Of a DNA stretch of 64,000 nucleotides, positions 34,583 through 41,548 are shown in pieces. The translations under genes were made by a program, and so were the position numbers. Within the stretch, counting starts at the first letter, position 1, and every line of letters starts with the position of its first letter. Source of the stretch: Chitinophaga filiformis (GTDB lineage Bacteria > Bacteroidota > Bacteroidia > Chitinophagales > Chitinophagaceae); the NCBI RefSeq assembly GCF_021646545.1, contig NZ_JAKIRP010000005.1:1-64000 (forward strand), in the 5' to 3' direction. The notes below the pieces were generated by a model. That model was given only the letters and a program-made list of their open reading frames with translations. It made no database searches and was not told where the DNA came from.

Positions 34583-35113
34583 ATGAGTAATGCATCATAT
34601 CCTAATCCCGGTGTAAAATGGGGACTGATAGCCGGTTCAGTAGCTATCGCTATTGGCGTCGCCCTGTATTTTACCGATATACCTATGCTCTTTAGCCTGA
34701 AATACGGCATTCTCCTCCTCGTTGCTTTTGGAATAACCGGCGTATTGGCTGGTCTCGAAAGAAAAAAAGCCAATGGCGGTCTTATTAGCTTCAAGGAAGC
34801 CTTACAGCCTGTTTTTACCACTTTTGTGATCGGATCGCTTATGAGCACTATTTTCCTTTATGTGCTGGCCAATTTTATTGATCCGGGCATTGTTGTGAAA
34901 ATGAAAGAGGCCGCTATCAAAAGTTATGAAAGCATGGCCCCTATGCTGCGCACCATTGGCACTCCTAAAGATGAGTATGACAAAGGCCTGGCAGATATCA
35001 AAAACCAGGATTTTTCAGTGACCATCGCAGGCAGCTTCATGTCCTATCTGATCGGCCTTTTCCAGTATTTTGTCGTGTCTGCCATAATAGCATTAGCACT
35101 CCGTAAAAAGTAG
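34583..35113 (+). CDS. DUF4199 inner-membrane protein
   Basis: A 176-residue protein with four predicted membrane spans: WGLIAGSVAIAIGVALYF, LKYGILLLVAFGITGVLAGL, LQPVFTTFVIGSLMSTIFLYVLANF, and a last one near the C-terminus (GLFQYFVVSAIIALAL). The extracellular or periplasmic loop between spans 3 and 4 is Met/Lys-rich. This is the layout of DUF4199, a family of unknown function found almost only in Bacteroidota. The ATG at 34583 is chosen because the frame upstream overlaps the preceding gene and gives no sensible N-terminus. A GT2 glycosyltransferase gene follows after 59 bases; in this phylum the two are often neighbours. Confidence 0.85.
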   Translation: MSNASYPNPGVKWGLIAGSVAIAIGVALYFTDIPMLFSLKYGILLLVAFGITGVLAGLERKKANGGLISFKEALQPVFTTFVIGSLMSTIFLYVLANFIDPGIVVKMKEAAIKSYESMAPMLRTIGTPKDEYDKGLADIKNQDFSVTIAGSFMSYLIGLFQYFVVSAIIALALRKK

Positions 35114-35172
35114 CGGACTCAGATTGGCACTTTATTAGATAGAAAAGCATCCTAAACACATTGCTATATAAC

Positions 35173-36120
35173 ATGGATATTTCCGTTATCGTTCCTTTAA
35201 AAAACGAAGAAGAATCACTGCCGGAGCTGGCCGCGTGGATTGACCGTGTCATGCAGGAACATCACTACTCATATGAGGTATGGATGATAGACGATGGCAG
35301 CACTGATAATTCCTGGGATATCATCCAGCAGCTGGCATCAGCAAACCCGAATGTGAAAGGGATCAAATTCCAGCGTAACTACGGTAAATCTGCCGCTCTC
35401 AATGAAGGCTTCCGGGCCGCACAGGGCGATGTGATCATTACCATGGACGCTGACCTGCAGGATAGCCCCGACGAGATACCGGAACTCTTCCGTATGATCA
35501 AAGAGGATGGCTTTGACCTTGTCAGCGGCTGGAAGAAAAAACGCTATGACAGCGCTCTTACTAAAAATCTTCCTTCAAAATTATATAACTATACTACTAC
35601 CCGCATGAGCGGAGTGAGGCTCCATGACATGAACTGCGGACTTAAATCTTACCGCAGGAAAGTGATTAAAAGCATTGAGGTATATGGAGAAATGCACCGC
35701 TATATTCCTGTGATCGCCAAATGGAACGGTTTCAGGAAGATCGGTGAAAAAGTAGTGGAACACCGCGCACGTAAATATGGAACCTCCAAGTTTGGCCTGG
35801 AACGCTTTATTAACGGCTTCCTGGACCTGGCTTCCATTATGTTCATCAGTAAGTTCGGAAAACGCCCTATGCACCTTTTCGGGGCCCTGGGTACGCTTTC
35901 CTTCATCGTCGGTTTCGGCATTGCATTATACCTGGCAGTACAGAAGATCATCTATTCCCAGTATAAAATGACCGAACGCCCTATTTTCTTCCTCGCATTG
36001 CTGGCCATGATCATAGGGTCGCAATTATTCCTTACCGGCTTCATCGGTGAACTGGTAACCAGGAATGCGCCTGAAAGGAATGAATATCTCGTGGAAACTA
36101 TCCTGGACCGAACCAAATAA
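35173..36120 (+). CDS. Family 2 glycosyltransferase, polyprenyl-phosphate sugar transferase type
   Basis: A 315-residue membrane-anchored GT-A enzyme. SVIVPLKNEEESLPEL opens the Rossmann-like half. DDGSTDNSW and the metal-binding DADLQDSP follow, and GLKSYRRKV and RKYGTSKFG are typical of the DPM1/GtrB/ArnC group, which moves a sugar from a nucleotide to a polyprenyl phosphate. Two C-terminal membrane spans (LFGALGTLSFIVGFGIALYL, FFLALLAMIIGSQLFLTGF) support this. The frame is open from a TTG 12 bases upstream, but ATG 35173 gives the normal N-terminus. A GT4 gene follows 6 bases later and heptose-nucleotide genes lie downstream, so a role in surface polysaccharide or glycoprotein glycosylation is likely. 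Confidence 0.9.
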   Translation: MDISVIVPLKNEEESLPELAAWIDRVMQEHHYSYEVWMIDDGSTDNSWDIIQQLASANPNVKGIKFQRNYGKSAALNEGFRAAQGDVIITMDADLQDSPDEIPELFRMIKEDGFDLVSGWKKKRYDSALTKNLPSKLYNYTTTRMSGVRLHDMNCGLKSYRRKVIKSIEVYGEMHRYIPVIAKWNGFRKIGEKVVEHRARKYGTSKFGLERFINGFLDLASIMFISKFGKRPMHLFGALGTLSFIVGFGIALYLAVQKIIYSQYKMTERPIFFLALLAMIIGSQLFLTGFIGELVTRNAPERNEYLVETILDRTK

Positions 36121-36126
36121 TAGCTG

Positions 36127-37260
36127 ATGGGCAAAAAGAAAATCCTCTTTCTCGGACCGGCCTGGCCCTACAGGGGCGGACTTGCCGCCTACAATGAAAG
36201 GCTGGCGGAAGAACTGCAAAAGGATGCAGAAGTAGAGATCTGGACGTTCACCGTACAGTATCCTTCCTTCCTCTTCCCCGGTAAAAGCCAGTACGCTACA
36301 GAACCGGCGCCTCCTCACCTGAAAATACGCAGGCTGATCAACTCTGTCAATCCGCTGAACTGGTTGAAAGTGGGCCGTATGATCCGCAAATGGCAACCAG
36401 ACCTCATCGTTACCAAATACTGGCTACCACTGATGGGACCCTGCCTGGGTAGCCTGCTCCGCCTCGGGAAAGGCAAAAATACCAGGGTGGTCTCCATCCT
36501 CGACAACGTGATACCACACGAAAAAAGGCCCGGAGATGTGCCTTTTACCAGGTACTTCCTGAAACCCGTGGATGCTTTTATCGCCATGAGCCAGTCCGTA
36601 CTGGACGACCTCCGGCTGTTCGAGCCCGGCAAACCGGCTTCCCTGATCCCCCACCCGATCTACGACAACTACGGTCCTGCAGTATCTAAATCCGTGGCGA
36701 GGGAACAACTGAAACTGCAACAAGACAAAAAATACATCCTCTTCTTCGGTTTCATCCGCCAGTATAAAGGGCTGGACCTCCTGCTCCGTGCCATGGCCGA
36801 CGAACGGATGAAACAACTGAACGTACACCTGATCGTGGCGGGAGAATTCTATGAGGATGCCGCCCCTTACCACCAGTTGCTGGAACAGCTACAACTGGGT
36901 GAGAGGGTACTTATGCATACTGACTTCATTCCCAACGAAGCTGTTAAGCACTACTTCTGCGCAGCCGACCTGGTGGTACAGCCGTATAAGAGCGCTACCC
37001 AGAGTGGTATTTCACAGATCGCTTACCATTTCGAAAAGCCGATGGTCGTAACCCGCGTAGGTGGTCTGGTAGAAATGGTGCCTGACAATGTCGTAGGTTT
37101 TCAGTGTGAACCAGAACCTGCAGATATTGCCGCCGCTATTGAGAAATACTACCGGGACAACCGGGAAGCTGATATGACGGCAGCCGTACGTGTGGAGAAG
37201 AAACAGTATTCGTGGGAACGTCTGGCGGGGGAAATACATCGACTAGCGGCGACCCGGTGA
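36127..37260 (+). CDS. Family 4 glycosyltransferase (GT-B)
   Basis: A 377-residue GT-B enzyme. The N-terminal acceptor half starts KILFLGPAWPYRGGLAAYNERL, with the Gly-Gly loop of GT4 enzymes. The C-terminal donor half has ILFFGFIRQYKGLDLLLRAM, HLIVAGEFYED, DFIPNEAVKHYF and the family E-x7-E region around QSGISQIAYHFEKPMVVTRVGGLVEMV. It follows the GT2 gene by 6 bases and precedes a terminator and the heptose cluster. Donor and acceptor cannot be read from sequence. Confidence 0.9.
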   Translation: MGKKKILFLGPAWPYRGGLAAYNERLAEELQKDAEVEIWTFTVQYPSFLFPGKSQYATEPAPPHLKIRRLINSVNPLNWLKVGRMIRKWQPDLIVTKYWLPLMGPCLGSLLRLGKGKNTRVVSILDNVIPHEKRPGDVPFTRYFLKPVDAFIAMSQSVLDDLRLFEPGKPASLIPHPIYDNYGPAVSKSVAREQLKLQQDKKYILFFGFIRQYKGLDLLLRAMADERMKQLNVHLIVAGEFYEDAAPYHQLLEQLQLGERVLMHTDFIPNEAVKHYFCAADLVVQPYKSATQSGISQIAYHFEKPMVVTRVGGLVEMVPDNVVGFQCEPEPADIAAAIEKYYRDNREADMTAAVRVEKKQYSWERLAGEIHRLAATR

Positions 37261-37313
37261 TCCCAGCCTGCACCGTGAGCAGGAAGGCCACCGCCAAAGT
37301 CAGCCCAAAAAAC

Positions 37314-37354
37314 AACCGGAACGATCTCTAACCGATCATTCCGGTTATTTTTTT
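37314..37354 (+). terminator. Rho-independent terminator after the glycosyltransferase operon
   Basis: A hairpin pairs AACCGGAA-C-GATC with GATC-A-TTCCGGTT, with a 7-base loop, and is followed by ATTTTTTT. It lies 54 bases after the GT4 stop. Confidence 0.85.
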
Positions 37355-37456
37355 GCTATAAGACATATACACATATTTTAACTTCTTTTAAACAAGATAG
37401 ACTCATATGCATGCGCAATTGTTTTATCTTGCAGCACTTATAAAAACGGAAATACT

Positions 37457-38476
37457 GTGATTTATCGTAGCAAAGCACCCTTACGCATTGGCCTTGCAGG
37501 AGGCGGAACAGATGTAAGCCCTTATTCGGACATGTACGGGGGAGCCATTCTGAATGCCACTATTTCGCTCTATGCGCGTGCAGCCATAGAACCCATCGCT
37601 GATAAAAAAGTCCTGTTCGAATGTGCCGACAGGAACGAAACACTGGTTTGTGATGCTACCTTTCCGCTTCCCCTCGATGGTAAGCTGGACATCCTGAAAG
37701 GTGTGATCAACCGTGTGGCGAAAGACTATGGCATTCCTTCCGGCTTCAAGCTAACCACTTTCGTGGATGCACCCGCCGGTTCCGGTCTGGGTACCTCCTC
37801 TACCCTTGTGGTGGCGGTACTGGGCGCTTTTGCTGAATGGCTGAAACTTCCGCTGGGGGAATATGACATGGCGCATCTTGCTTATGTGATCGAAAGGGAA
37901 GATCTGAAACAGGCAGGCGGTAAGCAGGATCAGTATGCAGCTACCTTTGGTGGTGTGAACTTCATGGAATTCTACAACGGCGACAAGGTCATCGTGAATC
38001 CCCTTCGTATAAAAGAAAAATACCTGGATGAACTGGAGAATAACCTGGTACTGTACTACACTTCCACCAGCCGTTTATCCAGCAGCATCATTTCCGAGCA
38101 GCAGAAGAATGTACACGAAAAAAAGGAAGCGAGTATTGAGGCGATGCACCACCTGAAAGAACAGGCGGTAATGATGAAGGAAGCCCTGCTTCGTGGCAGT
38201 ATCGACAAGATCGGCGAGATTCTTGATTTTGGTTTCCAGCATAAAAAGAACATGGCAAAAGGTATTACCAATTCCCAGCTGGATGATATCTATGAAGCTG
38301 CGAAACGTGCAGGTGCTTCCGGGGGCAAGATCTCCGGTGCAGGCGGCGGTGGCTTTATGATCTTCTACTGTCCGGGCAATACCCGCTACAGTGTGGTGGA
38401 AGCGCTCAAAAGTTTCGGCGGGGACGTAAAACGTTATCATTTCACCCACAATGGGATCAATACCTGGTGTATCTGA
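37457..38476 (+). CDS. hddA: D-glycero-alpha-D-manno-heptose 7-phosphate kinase (GHMP kinase)
   Basis: A 339-residue GHMP kinase. The N-terminal motif KAPLRIGLAGGGTDVSPYS is typical of HddA. The ATP loop is PAGSGLGTSSTLVV and the third GHMP motif is KISGAGGGGFMIF. It phosphorylates sedoheptulose-derived heptose 7-phosphate at C1, giving the alpha-1,7-bisphosphate. The start is a GTG at 37457, which gives the expected N-terminus. TATCTTG about 26 bases upstream is a near-match to the -7 box, so this gene probably heads its own operon after the preceding terminator. The gmhA, hddC and gmhB genes follow, completing the GDP-heptose pathway. Confidence 0.92.
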   Translation: MIYRSKAPLRIGLAGGGTDVSPYSDMYGGAILNATISLYARAAIEPIADKKVLFECADRNETLVCDATFPLPLDGKLDILKGVINRVAKDYGIPSGFKLTTFVDAPAGSGLGTSSTLVVAVLGAFAEWLKLPLGEYDMAHLAYVIEREDLKQAGGKQDQYAATFGGVNFMEFYNGDKVIVNPLRIKEKYLDELENNLVLYYTSTSRLSSSIISEQQKNVHEKKEASIEAMHHLKEQAVMMKEALLRGSIDKIGEILDFGFQHKKNMAKGITNSQLDDIYEAAKRAGASGGKISGAGGGGFMIFYCPGNTRYSVVEALKSFGGDVKRYHFTHNGINTWCI

Positions 38477-38502
38477 TCTTCTAACCAAAACGACTACATC
38501 TT

Positions 38503-39078
38503 ATGGCGAACAATATCATCAAAACAATACAGGAAAGCATTGCAGTAAAGCAGGCCATCTGCCAGGATGAAACACTGATCAATACAATCCAGCAGGTAGC
38601 CAACGTCATTACGGGCAGCCTGCAGCAGGGACATAAGATCCTTTTTTGCGGTAATGGTGGCAGCGCAGCAGATGCACAACACCTGGCTGCTGAATTCTCC
38701 GGCCGTTTTTATAAAGACAGAACGCCACTGTACGCCGAAGCATTGCATTGCAACAGCTCTTACCTCACCGCTGTAGGCAACGACTATGGCTATGACCAGG
38801 TATATGCACGCATCCTGCGGGGCATCGGCCAGCCTGGCGATGTACTGGTAGGCATCTCTACTTCCGGCAACTCTGCCAACATCCTGGAAGCCTATAAAGT
38901 GGCCAAAGGGAAAGGCATGATCATCGTCAGTATGACCGGCCGTTCAGGCGGTAAAATGAAAGATGGCAGCGACTACCTGCTGAATGTGCCTTCTTCCGAT
39001 ACACCTCGTATCCAGGAATCACATATCACCATCGGACATATCATTTGTGAAATCGTTGAAAATAATCTCTTCCCATGA
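38503..39078 (+). CDS. gmhA: D-sedoheptulose 7-phosphate isomerase
   Basis: A 191-residue SIS-domain isomerase. FCGNGGSAADAQHLAAEFSG and SYLTAVGNDYGYDQVYAR are hallmark GmhA motifs, and GISTSGNSANILEA is the sugar-phosphate binding SIS loop. ESHITIGHIICEIVE carries the C-terminal His region involved in catalysis and metal binding. It makes D-glycero-D-manno-heptose 7-phosphate from sedoheptulose 7-phosphate, the entry step of heptose biosynthesis. It starts 26 bases after hddA and overlaps hddC by 4 bases (ATGA), so translation is coupled. Confidence 0.95.
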   Translation: MANNIIKTIQESIAVKQAICQDETLINTIQQVANVITGSLQQGHKILFCGNGGSAADAQHLAAEFSGRFYKDRTPLYAEALHCNSSYLTAVGNDYGYDQVYARILRGIGQPGDVLVGISTSGNSANILEAYKVAKGKGMIIVSMTGRSGGKMKDGSDYLLNVPSSDTPRIQESHITIGHIICEIVENNLFP

Positions 39079-39770
39079 TCAGGGAATGTATAGTACTGGC
39101 CGGCGGACTGGGTACACGTCTGCGCAGTGTGGTGGCCGATAAACCGAAATGTATGGCGCCTGTCAATGACAGGCCTTTCCTCTACTACCTGCTGCAATAC
39201 CTGATTAAACAGGGTATCACGCATGTGGTGCTGTCGCTGGGTTATAAATCAGAACAGGTGATCGAATGGTGCGAACAGGCAGGACTGCCCATACAGTTCT
39301 CCTATGCAATAGAAGCCGAGCCACTGGGCACCGGTGGCGCGATTCTCAACGCCGTTTCCCATCTGAAAGAGAACGAGTGTTTTATCGTGAACGGAGATAC
39401 CTTCTTTGACGTGTCGCTGGCTGCATTTTACAACTTCCACCAGCAGTCCAACAGTCAACTCTCACTGGCGCTGAAACCTATGCGGCAGTTTGAACGCTAT
39501 GGCAGTGTGCAACTGGACGGAAATGCGCGTATCACCGCATTCCTTGAGAAGAAATACTGCGAGGAAGGACTGATCAACGGAGGCGTTTACCTGACCTCCA
39601 GGGCGTACATGGAAAGCCTTCAACTGCCTGCACAGTTCTCTTTTGAAAAGGAGGTACTGGAACCTCAGGTGAAGAACGGTCAGCTGTATGGTTTCATCAG
39701 CGACACTTATTTTATCGATATCGGAATTCCGGCTGATTACGAGCAGGTACAAACAGATTTCCGTTCATAA
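39075..39770 (+). CDS. hddC: D-glycero-alpha-D-manno-heptose 1-phosphate guanylyltransferase
   Basis: A 231-residue nucleotidyltransferase. LAGGLGTRLRSVVADKPKCM is the nucleotide-binding signature, PLGTGGAI follows, and VNGDTFFD carries the metal-binding Asp. Homology to HddC together with neighbouring gmhA, hddA and gmhB supports GDP-heptose formation rather than a generic glucose-1-phosphate transferase; the nucleotide itself is inferred from context. GDP-D-glycero-alpha-D-manno-heptose is known as the donor for S-layer glycoprotein and capsular heptose. It overlaps the end of gmhA by 4 bases. Confidence 0.88.
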   Translation: MIRECIVLAGGLGTRLRSVVADKPKCMAPVNDRPFLYYLLQYLIKQGITHVVLSLGYKSEQVIEWCEQAGLPIQFSYAIEAEPLGTGGAILNAVSHLKENECFIVNGDTFFDVSLAAFYNFHQQSNSQLSLALKPMRQFERYGSVQLDGNARITAFLEKKYCEEGLINGGVYLTSRAYMESLQLPAQFSFEKEVLEPQVKNGQLYGFISDTYFIDIGIPADYEQVQTDFRS

Positions 39771-39788
39771 AACCTGCAATGTAAGATT

Positions 39789-40328
39789 ATGCATATTGAC
39801 GCTTCATGGACATTATTCCTGGACAGGGACGGGGTGATCAACAACGAGATTAAAGACGGCTATGTGCTGAACTGGGATATGTTCCGCTTTGAAGAAGGCG
39901 TTCTTGCCGCTTTACCTGCCCTGGCGCACAAATTTGGCCGTATTGTGATGGTCACCAACCAACGCTGTATAGGCAAAGGGCTGTTGACAGAACAGGGCCT
40001 GCACGACATCCACGCTAAAATGCTGGACATCATCACCCAACAGGGAGGCAGAATAGATAAGATCTACCATTGCCCGGACCTCGACAATGACAGTCCCTGC
40101 CGTAAGCCCAACGAGGGTATGGCCCTCCAGGCAAAGGCAGACTTCCCGGATATTGATTTCTCCCGGTCCGTAATGGTAGGCAACACGCTGAGTGATATGC
40201 AATTCGGTAAGGACAAGGGAATGACCACCGTATTCATCCCCTCCACGAAACCGGATCTGCCCTTCCCTCACCCGCTGATGGACTATCGCTGTAAAGGACT
40301 ATTGGAATTTTCAGCCATCATACAATAA
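39789..40328 (+). CDS. gmhB: D-glycero-D-manno-heptose 1,7-bisphosphate 7-phosphatase (HAD family)
   Basis: A 179-residue HAD phosphatase. LFLDRDGVINN has the nucleophile and acid Asp pair, VMVTNQRCIGKGLL the motif II Thr, CRKPNEGM the motif III Lys and VMVGNTLSDMQFG the motif IV Asp. Length and motifs are those of GmhB/HisB-type enzymes. The zinc loop of Escherichia coli GmhB appears reduced here: only YHCP and SPCRKP keep a Cys. It closes the heptose operon, 18 bases after hddC. Confidence 0.92.
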   Translation: MHIDASWTLFLDRDGVINNEIKDGYVLNWDMFRFEEGVLAALPALAHKFGRIVMVTNQRCIGKGLLTEQGLHDIHAKMLDIITQQGGRIDKIYHCPDLDNDSPCRKPNEGMALQAKADFPDIDFSRSVMVGNTLSDMQFGKDKGMTTVFIPSTKPDLPFPHPLMDYRCKGLLEFSAIIQ

Positions 40329-40333
40329 TTTTG
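40326..40333 (+). promoter_or_regulatory. -33/-7 promoter of the 325-residue exported protein gene
   Basis: TAATTTTG matches TAnnTTTG exactly and overlaps the gmhB stop codon. A TTG at 40302-40304 lies 21 bases upstream, the usual spacing for the -33 element. The implied leader is about 45 bases. Confidence 0.55.
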
Positions 40334-40385
40334 TATCATATAACGTAATAAGCCTGTAGATAAAGTTTTCATTTCAAATAAAATT

Positions 40386-41363
40386 ATGATCAGAGCCTGT
40401 CTTCTATTGTTATGCTGCACTTTCTTCACGTACACCGGCCTTCAGGCCCAGCGTGTAAGGATAAGCCCTGCTAACGAGGCTGCTATGCGTTCACAGCAGG
40501 ATTCCCTGCAGATCCTCTCGGCCACCATCCTGAGAGGCAGGGATGAAGCCGCCAGGCAGCAGGCCAATGACCGTTTTATTCCGAAACTGGTACAAGCGCT
40601 GAAAACACCTTACTCTTTTGATTTCAGGTTTGATTCCCTGACAACCATCTCTATCCAGTATCCGGCAGACAGTACCTTCCGGATCTTTACCTGGGGACTG
40701 GAACTGGAAACAAGCTTTTATCATCACTATGGCGCTATCCAGATGAGAACTGAAGGAGGTGAACTGAAATTGTTTCCGCTGTTCGACGATTCTGATTATA
40801 TGAACAATCCCGACACCGTTGCCGGCAATAAAAACTGGTATGGCTGTCTCTATTATAAAGTGCTGCAGCGCCGTTACTTCAACCAGAACTATTATACACT
40901 CTTCGGCTGGGATCCTAACAACATCCGCAGTCAGAAGAAACTGCTCGATATGCTGACTTTCAAAGACGGTCAGCCGGTATTTGGCGGCCCGTTCTTCAGC
41001 TTCGTGGAAGATACTATTCCTAAAAAGACACGCAACCGTTTTATACTGGAGTTTAAAAAAGATGCTACCATCAGTTTAAGCTATAATCCTGAGATGGACA
41101 TGATCGTATACGATCACCTGATTTCGGAAAGTAACCAGCCTTCCAAACCTTCTACCTTCGTGCCAGACCTGGACTATGAAGGTTTTAAGTGGAAAGCAGG
41201 CAAATGGGTCCACATCGAAAAAGTATTCCATGATGCACTGCCACAGGGTAAAGTTCCGGTAGCAGCACCGCTGAATCAGAAGCAGAAGAAAATGACAAAA
41301 CCGCGAACGGCGGAAGAGATCAACGAAGAGTTACAACCACAGCCGAAAAAGCCTAAGCAATAA
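40386..41363 (+). CDS. Exported protein of unknown function, 325 residues
   Basis: A signal peptide (MIRACLLLLCCTFFTYTGLQAQ) is followed by a soluble alpha/beta body. Recognisable stretches are a Tyr/Phe-rich middle (YYKVLQRRYFNQNYYTLFGWDPNN), VFGGPFFSF, and a C-terminal WKAGKWVHIEKVFHD. The last 45 residues are Lys/Pro/Gln-rich and probably unstructured. I recognise no family, but the middle resembles secreted proteins seen beside topoisomerase and heptose genes in related genomes. It has its own promoter and a strong terminator, so it is a single-gene unit. Confidence 0.75.
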   Translation: MIRACLLLLCCTFFTYTGLQAQRVRISPANEAAMRSQQDSLQILSATILRGRDEAARQQANDRFIPKLVQALKTPYSFDFRFDSLTTISIQYPADSTFRIFTWGLELETSFYHHYGAIQMRTEGGELKLFPLFDDSDYMNNPDTVAGNKNWYGCLYYKVLQRRYFNQNYYTLFGWDPNNIRSQKKLLDMLTFKDGQPVFGGPFFSFVEDTIPKKTRNRFILEFKKDATISLSYNPEMDMIVYDHLISESNQPSKPSTFVPDLDYEGFKWKAGKWVHIEKVFHDALPQGKVPVAAPLNQKQKKMTKPRTAEEINEELQPQPKKPKQ

Positions 41364-41365
41364 AT

Positions 41366-41402
41366 AAAAACGGGTGCATCATCATTTGATACACCCGTTT
41401 TT
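41366..41402 (+). terminator. Rho-independent terminator after the exported 325-residue protein gene
   Basis: AAAAACGGGTG pairs with CACCCGTTTTT around a loop of about 15 bases, directly after the stop codon. The symmetric A/T tracts would allow use in both directions. Confidence 0.85.
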
Positions 41403-41495
41403 ATTGGGACACATTCCCCGGTTCTTTCTTTCCTAAGCAACTCACACCTACACTTATTTGCTGCTAATCTCAGTTACCGTCAATGCTAATTAAAT

Positions 41496-41525
41496 AAAAA
41501 GCCGTCCCGCGGAGTGCGGAACGGC
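41496..41525 (-). terminator. Rho-independent terminator after parC
   Basis: On the minus strand a GCCGT/ACGGC hairpin with an inner CGC/GCG stem is followed by TTTTT, 23 bases after the parC stop codon. Confidence 0.85.
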
Positions 41526-41548
41526 TACTATAGATTGATTACCTATTA

